Assembly (NCBI RefSeq): GCF_948329825.1
Contig: NZ_CAOJCM010000012.1
Coordinates: 1 to 64,000 of the forward strand
Source: Paenibacillus sp. JJ-100
GTDB taxonomy: Bacteria; Bacillota; Bacilli; Paenibacillales; Paenibacillaceae
Reading direction: 5' to 3'
DNA length: 64,000 bases
The notes under the pieces are model-generated. The model was not told where the DNA came from. It searched no databases and saw only the letters and a list, made by a program, of their open reading frames with translations. The translations under genes and the position numbers were made by a program. This document shows positions 58,603-64,000 of the stretch, in pieces (the stretch's first letter is position 1; each line of letters opens with the position of its first letter).

Positions 58603-58974
58603 TCATTTATTCAAAAAAGACAAGCAGAACAGACAATCGCCTTCCGTCCGTAAATGTCCGTAGTAGACATTGCAGATATGGAATCCTTCATGATACAGTC
58701 GTGCAAGATTGTCATATCCCTCTCCCACCACATCTTCACCTGATGCCGGACCAGCCGGTCTGGCTGCAGGAGCATGAGCAGATGAAACGGGTAGATCTAC
58801 TGGTGGTGCCTCACGCTTCAGCAGTTTGCGCAACTGCTCATTTTCAATAGTAATTCGCTGATTATCTTCTAACAGCTCTTTAACAATCATTTTTAATTCT
58901 GCTAAATCACCGTGCAACTGACCCATTCGGGTTTCCATTTCATGAATGTGCGTAAACAGATTTTTCTTTTCCAA
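58603..58974 (-). CDS. yabA: Replication initiation control protein YabA
   Basis: A 123-residue protein that restrains DnaA by binding DnaA and the DnaN clamp. The N-terminal coiled coil (about 5-60) mediates tetramer formation. A Pro/Ala-rich linker (about 62-88) follows. The C-terminal zinc domain has H-x-C (FHICNVYYG) and CLFC (EGDCLFCLSFL). The start is TTG 58974, six bases after GAGGTGG; an upstream TTG precedes that site. It lies between ricT and trmN6, as in B. subtilis. Confidence 0.95.
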   Translation of the reverse strand: MEKKNLFTHIHEMETRMGQLHGDLAELKMIVKELLEDNQRITIENEQLRKLLKREAPPVDLPVSSAHAPAARPAGPASGEDVVGEGYDNLARLYHEGFHICNVYYGHLRTEGDCLFCLSFLNK

Positions 58975-59002
58975 ATTTCCACCTCGAAGCAACCTTTATG
59001 GT

Positions 59003-59803
59003 TTACTTGATAACGACGTCATCCAGCGGAAGTTCTTTGACTTTACTGATGTCGAACAGTTGAACATGGACCGTGCGGCTACCAGCATTAATTCCGACAA
59101 CTTTTCCTTCACCCATTGAGGTGATGACCAATTTGCCAACAGCCGGCAGTTCTTCTTTCACACTTTCATAGTTATCATGCTCAAATTTCAGACAGCACAT
59201 GAGTCTTCCGCACAACCCTGAAATTTTCGTCGGATTCAGTGACAGGCTTTGGTCTTTAGCCATCTTGATCGATACTGGCTCAAAGTCTCCCAGCCAAGAG
59301 GAGCAACATAACACACGACCGCAAGGGCCTATTCCACCAAGCATTTTTGCCTCATCGCGAACACCGATTTGTCTCAGTTCAATTCGTGTCCGGAAGATAC
59401 TTGCCAGATCCTTAACCAGCTCGCGGAAATCCACTCTTCCTTCTGCTGTAAAATAAAAAATAATTTTATTGCGATCAAACGTGAATTCTACATCGACCAG
59501 CTTCATTTTGAGCCCATGGTCTCTGATTTTATTTAAACAAGTACTGAACGCCTCTTTGGCTGCACGCTTATTCTCATCCACTACACGGGCATCCGTATCC
59601 CCTGCAACGCGAATAACCTTTTTGAGCGGCAATACCACATCAGCCTCGGCTACTTCTTTCTTACCCACGACAACCTTACCGTACTCAACCCCTCGTGCCG
59701 TTTCCACGATCACGCAGTTTTCTTTCTCGATGGGAAGGTCCAGGGGATCGAAGTAATAAATTTTGCCCGCTTTTTTGAAACGGACACCCACTACACTATA
59801 CAA
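59003..59803 (-). CDS. ricT: RicT (YaaT), PSP1-domain subunit of the Ric complex
   Basis: A 266-residue protein that, with RicA and RicF, carries Fe-S clusters and helps RNase Y mature mRNAs; it also affects Spo0A phosphorylation. The PSP1 domain covers about 50-140. The two cysteine motifs CGRVLCC (near 170) and CGRLMCC (near 206) are the cluster ligands. I chose TTG 59803, eight bases after AAGGGGG, because the family N-terminus (LYSVVGVRFKKAGKIYYFDP) begins there. It lies between holB and yabA. Confidence 0.94.
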   Translation of the reverse strand: MYSVVGVRFKKAGKIYYFDPLDLPIEKENCVIVETARGVEYGKVVVGKKEVAEADVVLPLKKVIRVAGDTDARVVDENKRAAKEAFSTCLNKIRDHGLKMKLVDVEFTFDRNKIIFYFTAEGRVDFRELVKDLASIFRTRIELRQIGVRDEAKMLGGIGPCGRVLCCSSWLGDFEPVSIKMAKDQSLSLNPTKISGLCGRLMCCLKFEHDNYESVKEELPAVGKLVITSMGEGKVVGINAGSRTVHVQLFDISKVKELPLDDVVIK

Positions 59804-59916
59804 AAAATTAACCCCCTTGTAAGCCAATCCCACTTCGTCTGAAGCCCTGACTTCTTAGGGAACCCGCCGAAGTTATAACCGTTTGCATAGGATTGGAACT
59901 CACATGTCCTCCAGCC

Positions 59917-60888
59917 TTATGCCAAACCGATCAAAAATTGCTCCAGACAAAGCTGGCCATTGACATTAAAACGCAATTTTTTTCTGCATGCCGCGACCAA
60001 ATCCATATAGGAGACCCACTGCTCTGTGCTGCGGGTATGTGCCAACTGAGACAGCATGTCTAACTGATCTATAAAAACGATATTTTCATGCCTACCATAC
60101 TGAACATACAGCATGTCCCTAAACCATAAATGGAACAGACTAAGCAGCATATCCAGGTGTTCTGAGAGTCCTGTTTTAAAAAGTTTCTGCTGTGCCGAGA
60201 TCAAAGATGTACTTCCTCTGCCCAGAGACTCCTTCCCTAATTGTAACATTACGTTTCTAATTTCTGCAAACCAATTCTGCTGGAGAATTTCTCTACATGC
60301 TTCCATTCCTGAGGCTAAATGGGCAGCTGACCTTGCAAGATTAGCCGGATACCCTTCTTTAATCAACGATTGAAGCATTTCCTCCGGATTTAATGCGCTG
60401 AACGGCACCATCTGCGAACGTGATCGGATTGTTGGAAGCATGGCTTGTCCATTATCTGTAATCAAGATACCTACAGCTGGTACCTGAGGTTCTTCTAGAA
60501 ATTTCAATAGGCTGTTTGCAGCCTGAACTGTCATTTTCTCAGATTGTTCTATGATATACACTTTAGGATGCCCAGCTTCTGAACGATAAGAGAAAATGCG
60601 CTGTAATTCTCGAATCTGATCTATCTTAATGTTATTTCCATCTGGTGCAAGCATTGTCAGGTCTGAATGATTTCCATGCTCTACTTTGCGACATTCGAGA
60701 CATTGCCCGCAAGCATCATCCTCAAGCTCTGTGCAGAAGATTGCCTTCGCAAAAACCAAAGCTGTCTGCAACTGCCCGCTACCTTTTGGACCACTAAATA
60801 GATATGCATGACTGATGGCCTGACGTCTCAAACTGCTCTGTAACAGTTGTTTGGCTGCCTGCTGACCTATAATCTGTTGAAAGGACAT
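59917..60888 (-). CDS. holB: DNA polymerase III delta' subunit
   Basis: A 323-residue clamp-loader subunit. The N-terminal AAA+-like domain has the degenerate P-loop FSGPKGSGQLQTA (Lys of Walker A replaced, usual for delta'), and a zinc module CTELEDDACGQCLECRK (about 52-68). VYIIEQSEKMTVQAANSLLKFLEEP (about 107-131, given here as the family's sensor region) is followed by a collar domain. ATG 60888 follows GGAGGA. It is ten bases after yaaR. Confidence 0.95.
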   Translation of the reverse strand: MSFQQIIGQQAAKQLLQSSLRRQAISHAYLFSGPKGSGQLQTALVFAKAIFCTELEDDACGQCLECRKVEHGNHSDLTMLAPDGNNIKIDQIRELQRIFSYRSEAGHPKVYIIEQSEKMTVQAANSLLKFLEEPQVPAVGILITDNGQAMLPTIRSRSQMVPFSALNPEEMLQSLIKEGYPANLARSAAHLASGMEACREILQQNWFAEIRNVMLQLGKESLGRGSTSLISAQQKLFKTGLSEHLDMLLSLFHLWFRDMLYVQYGRHENIVFIDQLDMLSQLAHTRSTEQWVSYMDLVAACRKKLRFNVNGQLCLEQFLIGLA

Positions 60889-60897
60889 ACTTCCTCC

Positions 60898-61341
60898 TCA
60901 GAAGCTTAAATTAATAAGCATCCCCCGAATTTCCCCCACTTGTTGTAAAAGAGAGATTTTACCTTCTTCTGTATCGAGCAATTCATCCGCCATGGATAAC
61001 AGAGCCGAGTCAATCTCATCAATTAGTTTATATCGTTTACCTCTGCCTCGGCGATCCCAACCCCTTGTTTCTTTCATCGATACACCACGACGGACCGTCT
61101 CTTCCAGGAACCTTTTGACCAACTGCTTGTAAGCTTTCAGTTCACGAATGGTCATAGATCGAGCCAATCGATCACCCTGAAGCTGGATTTCACTTAATCG
61201 GCGGTTGAGCTCCGCTTGTGAAGCCCGCTCCCCCTGGTGATTCATCATATCAGAGAAACTTTTAGATTGAACCGGCTTAGAGCCTGAATCATTCGAATTG
61301 ATCCCACTCTGTAGCGGTCTGAATCCGGGATTGATTTTCAT
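60898..61341 (-). CDS. yaaR: YaaR-like protein (DUF327)
   Basis: A 147-residue all-helical cytoplasmic protein of unknown role, conserved beside holB in Bacillales. The N-terminal 35 residues are disordered and rich in Ser, Gln and Asn. The family core is helical (RRLSEIQLQGDRLARSMTIR, ELKAYKQLVKRFLEETV, RGKRYKLIDEIDSALL). ATG 61341 is behind GCAGGCG, a weak site. It is separated from darA by 350 bases, whereas the genes are close in B. subtilis. Confidence 0.9.
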   Translation of the reverse strand: MKINPGFRPLQSGINSNDSGSKPVQSKSFSDMMNHQGERASQAELNRRLSEIQLQGDRLARSMTIRELKAYKQLVKRFLEETVRRGVSMKETRGWDRRGRGKRYKLIDEIDSALLSMADELLDTEEGKISLLQQVGEIRGMLINLSF

Positions 61342-61691
61342 GAATACGCCTGCTTTCTATCTTCGCTAAAGCCAATCGCACTTCAGCACAGAGTGCATTG
61401 CACCTGTGCGTGAAATCAACTTTATATGTTGAAGATATTGTATATATAATGGTAGAAAAAATCTACGATTGTGTTCGAAGTCGTCTTTCTCCTAAGAAGT
61501 ACCTCACTGTGGACTATAATTCTCTGGAGAGAGTTTGTCATTCTTATCATCAAGAAGGACGTTCCATAGGTGGTACGTATCCTATGGATACGTCCTTAAT
61601 ATCATTCCTTATGATCATGTAAGATTCAATCATGTCATGTTTTCATGCTATCGCTAAAAAAGACGCTCATAGAATTCCATTCACATACGGA
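61342..61691 (-). other. darA-yaaR intergenic region with a 43-base imperfect palindrome
   Basis: About 350 bases without a convincing gene. A long inverted repeat at 61555-61597 pairs AAGGACGT..CCATAGG with CCTATGG..ACGTCCTT around a ten-base loop. It has no T-run. A 74-codon frame on the plus strand (61398-61622) lacks a ribosome binding site and crosses the palindrome. Confidence 0.5.
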
Positions 61692-62021
61692 TTAGAAATG
61701 TTCAAAACGATCTACCGGGAGAACAAAAACGGTTGCTCCACCGACTTGGACTTCAACGGGTAGCGGCAGGTAAGAGTCGGTCGTTCCACTCATGGGTGTA
61801 ACTGGCGTAACGAGCTGTTCACGGACCTTACAGCTGCTGCGAATAACGTTCATAACGGACTCGACCTGACTATCATCGACACCGATCATAAACGTCGTGT
61901 TGCCTGCCTTCAGAAATCCACCCGTACTGGCAAGCTTGGTTGCCCGAAAATTCGCTTTAACCAAAGCGCTGGATAATCGGTTGCTGTCTTTATCCTGTAT
62001 AATCGCAACAATCAGTTTCAT
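61692..62021 (-). CDS. darA: Cyclic di-AMP receptor DarA (PII-like)
   Basis: A 109-residue PII-like trimeric protein (YaaQ/PstA) that binds c-di-AMP. MKLIVAIIQDKDSNRLSSAL starts the ferredoxin-like fold; the ligand region TKLASTGGFLKAGNTTFMIG (about 29-48) is conserved, and GGATVFVLPVDRFE closes the protein. The B-loop is short compared with classical PII. It lies 63 bases after tmk. With the ydaO riboswitch at yabE it shows that the cell makes and senses c-di-AMP. Confidence 0.95.
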   Translation of the reverse strand: MKLIVAIIQDKDSNRLSSALVKANFRATKLASTGGFLKAGNTTFMIGVDDSQVESVMNVIRSSCKVREQLVTPVTPMSGTTDSYLPLPVEVQVGGATVFVLPVDRFEHF

Positions 62022-62084
62022 CCTGCATAACCTCCTCTAGAGTAAGCATTTCTTCTAATAAATGCCTGACTATATATTAGACAA

Positions 62085-62732
62085 TTACTCGTCAAAATCC
62101 TTCAAAATTCCGGTCTCCAGTGACAAAATCATTGCTTTTTCCACATCGTCAGGAGCTTGGGATGCATCAATAACATGAATGCGTTCTGGAAACTGTTTCT
62201 GGAGTAAGGAGTACGCTTCACGAACCTTATGATGAAACTCCAGATTCTCTAGATCAAGACGGTTAATCTCACGGCCATCATGAGCATTGATACGGCTAAG
62301 ACCCTGTTCTGGCTCAATATCTAGATAAAGGGTCACATCTGGCATCAGATCACCTATCGCAAAGCGATTGATTTCCCAGACATCCTCTATCCCGAGACCA
62401 CGAGCATATCCTTGGTAGGCCAGACTACTGTCAACAAAACGGTCACAAATAACCGTTATCCCTGCCTGCAAAGCAGGCTCCACCTTCTCCGCAAGATGCT
62501 GGCTGCGTGCTGCAGCATAGAGCAGTGCTTCGGTTCTCGCATCCATTGCCGTATGAGAAGGGTCGAGAATAATGTTGCGTATTTTCTCTGCAATCTCAAT
62601 TCCGCCAGGCTCTCTTGTGACTAGGTAAGGTATACCCCGTTCTTCAAAGTAAGAACCGATTCTACCAATCATCGTTGTTTTACCCGAGCCCTCTCCCCCT
62701 TCCAGCGTAATGAATTTACCTCTGCCCTGCAT
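62085..62732 (-). CDS. tmk: Thymidylate kinase
   Basis: A 215-residue kinase that phosphorylates dTMP to dTDP. P-loop ITLEGGEGSGKTTMIG (about 8-23), the DR motif ICDRFVDSSLAYQGYARGLG (about 94-113) and TREPGG (about 39-44) are standard. ATG 62732 follows GCAGGGAAG. It starts the run tmk-darA, with yaaR, holB, ricT and yabA further on, and has a promoter about 160 bases upstream. Confidence 0.96.
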   Translation of the reverse strand: MQGRGKFITLEGGEGSGKTTMIGRIGSYFEERGIPYLVTREPGGIEIAEKIRNIILDPSHTAMDARTEALLYAAARSQHLAEKVEPALQAGITVICDRFVDSSLAYQGYARGLGIEDVWEINRFAIGDLMPDVTLYLDIEPEQGLSRINAHDGREINRLDLENLEFHHKVREAYSLLQKQFPERIHVIDASQAPDDVEKAMILSLETGILKDFDE

Positions 62733-62887
62733 ATACTTCCCTGCTTTCTTTATACATAGTGCATCAATTGAAGACTAATATGCATATACCCAGATCCTGT
62801 TGCTTCAGGATATGAACTCCCTCGCCCTTAGGTGCATACCAACAACATATTTTAACGCTACCATGATATTAGCTTGTTTTTCTTTCT

Positions 62888-62916
62888 ATCATACTATAAT
62901 GCGGCTCTTACTCCAA
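62888..62916 (-). promoter_or_regulatory. tmk promoter (sigma-A)
   Basis: Minus-strand -35 TTGGAG (62916-62911), 17-base spacer, -10 TATGAT (62893-62888). The leader to tmk is about 150 bases and contains the hairpin ATCCTG-AAGCAA-CAGGAT. The rest of the 420-base gap up to 63151 holds no gene I can support. Confidence 0.5.
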
Positions 62917-63151
62917 CAGGCATCATGAGTCCTTTTTCAACCATAAAGCTGCACTTATCTCATGCACTTATCTTATAATGAGAATCACGGACGCCTGATT
63001 TAAATCCGTCACAGTAGAATGCATATACGTAATCCAGTACAAGCAGGTCATGGTGATAAGCAGACATAATCCCCAACATCGACATCGAATTTTGAACAAA
63101 ACTTATTTTCGTAAATATTTGCTATTTATATTTCATATATGAACACCTTAT

Positions 63152-64000
63152 CTATTCCTCATGCTTCATAACTTTTAATGTCCGATTGGTATGATCTGAG
63201 ATCCCGTGAAACTTAGCTCCTGCATCGCGTAGAACTTTAATCTGCTTTGCCACTTTCTGAGTTATTTGCTCTCCAGGATAAACCAAAGGGATTCCTGGAG
63301 GATAGGGTATAACCATCTCTGCCGCTCGATAACCGGAACAGCTCTCAATAGGAACCTCCCTTGTATCCTCCTCCTTAATCGGTTGAAGGGAGAATGTAAC
63401 AGGCTCTGAAAGTTGGTGATCTGCTTGTATATTGTTCCACGTGGAAACATAAGTAGCTGGGTACCTCTGCCGTATAGGTTCAGGTGAAACTCCTGATGAG
63501 AGCGGCGATTGCTCTGACGCACATACAGTATTAATGTGCCTTAGAGCCTCTAACAACTGCTCGGCATCCTGCATGGTTGAACCAAGGCTGAAGAGCAAGA
63601 CGACGTACCGCTCGTCACTCATCTCGGGCACGCAGCCGTATGCCTCTAGCTGCTGCTGCAGCCCATAACCGCTCAGCACTCCGTTGTCGTCATAGATGAC
63701 GACCTTGAATGGGTCCTGAGCGGTATATCCTGTGCGGCCAGGCATCGCCGCCGGAATCTGCTCGCCGCACTGCGGCTCACGCTGCAGCCCACCTGATGGC
63801 TGCAGCAATTGGAAGCGCGGAAGCTCTGCGAGGCCGCGCTTAAAAGCTTTCACGGCAGCAAGCCCTGCCGTGAATATCTCTGCGCCGTGAACATGTAATA
63901 GCCGGCGCGATAGATCGAGCGAAGCCATCACAGGGTATGATGGGCTTGAACTTTGCACCATGGCCAAACGCTGCCGAAGCAGGGCCCGATTTAATCGGGG
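63152..64000 (-). CDS. Orn/Lys/Arg decarboxylase family protein (YaaO-like), 3' part
   Basis: The C-terminal 282 codons of a PLP fold-type I decarboxylase; the start and the catalytic part lie outside the right edge, and the frame is open to base 64000. MVQSSSPSYPVMASLDLSR is the conserved sequence soon after the PLP domain, and MVIPYPPGIPLVYPGE is the typical C-terminal motif of the SpeA/LdcC-like group. The tail continues ITQKVAKQIKVLRDAGAKFHG. Substrate (Arg, Lys or Orn) cannot be told from this part. The region from about 63560 rightwards is clearly richer in G+C. yaaO precedes tmk in B. subtilis. Confidence 0.9.
   Translation of the reverse strand, partial: PRLNRALLRQRLAMVQSSSPSYPVMASLDLSRRLLHVHGAEIFTAGLAAVKAFKRGLAELPRFQLLQPSGGLQREPQCGEQIPAAMPGRTGYTAQDPFKVVIYDDNGVLSGYGLQQQLEAYGCVPEMSDERYVVLLFSLGSTMQDAEQLLEALRHINTVCASEQSPLSSGVSPEPIRQRYPATYVSTWNNIQADHQLSEPVTFSLQPIKEEDTREVPIESCSGYRAAEMVIPYPPGIPLVYPGEQITQKVAKQIKVLRDAGAKFHGISDHTNRTLKVMKHEE

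Noticed and set aside
61398..61622. A 74-codon plus-strand frame between darA and yaaR
   Set aside because: No ribosome binding site at any start, unusual composition, and it runs through the palindrome.
1..64000. Mobile elements, prophage or CRISPR arrays
   Set aside because: No transposase, integrase, phage gene or regularly spaced repeat was seen; the window is conserved core chromosome.

Overview
The window is a stretch of low-to-mid-GC Firmicute core chromosome, most probably Paenibacillus or a close relative. The evidence is gene order, many TTG/GTG starts behind strong AGGAGG-type ribosome binding sites, and a full set of sporulation genes (spoIIE, spoVT, spoVG, sspF, fin, yabG, yabP, yabQ). 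Read on the minus strand from right to left it follows the origin-proximal Bacillus subtilis block yaaO-tmk-yaaQ-yaaR-holB-yaaT-yabA ... ftsH ... pab/fol ... lysS-rrn. Almost every gene is on the minus strand. Only a TetR regulator (1073), a 66-codon gene (42802) and abrB (56371) are on the plus strand. I see no prophage, insertion sequence, CRISPR array or tRNA gene.

Layout from left to right. 1-330: leader and two promoters of an rRNA operon whose 16S gene should begin just outside the left edge. 443-3153: accessory genes (membrane protein with a divergent TetR regulator, KtrB-type potassium channel). 3305-12028: lysS, greA, dusB and the folate cluster pabB-pabA-pabC-folP-folB-folK-yazB-dusB. 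12299-19850: cysK, a membrane-anchored PrsA-like foldase, hslO, coaX and a nadA-nadB-nadC operon. 20149-28656: ftsH, hpt, tilS, a yabT/yabS pair and spoIIE. 29160-33611: yabR, divIC, yabQ, yabP, rqcP, HU and mazG. 33850-42685: a yabM/SpoVB-like flippase, spoVT, a PrsA lipoprotein, mfd, fin and pth. 43110-50996: prs, glmU, spoVG, purR, ispE, sspF, veg, yabG and rsmA. 51001-64000: rnmV, yabE, tatD, a YwfO-like HD hydrolase, abrB, rsmI, trmN6, yabA, ricT, holB, yaaR, darA, tmk and the 3' part of a YaaO-like decarboxylase.

Three regulatory themes stand out. (1) Cyclic di-AMP: a clear ydaO-type riboswitch followed by an intrinsic terminator precedes yabE, a cell-wall 3D-domain protein; the c-di-AMP receptor DarA and a KtrB potassium channel are in the same window. 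(2) Sporulation: readable promoters include a sigma-A promoter with a 21-bp spacer and Spo0A-like boxes at spoIIE, a sigma-H promoter at spoVG, a sigma-G promoter at sspF, and a cluster of Spo0A boxes between abrB and the HD hydrolase gene. (3) Growth: the rRNA operon and veg each have tandem sigma-A promoters.

Differences from B. subtilis as I remember it: nadABC, HU, prsA, ktrB and a ywfO homologue are inserted; metS, yabJ, yazA and ctc are missing from their usual places. Start codons were chosen by ribosome binding site and family length, and often differ from the longest open frame. All functional calls rest on reading the sequence; no database search was run.
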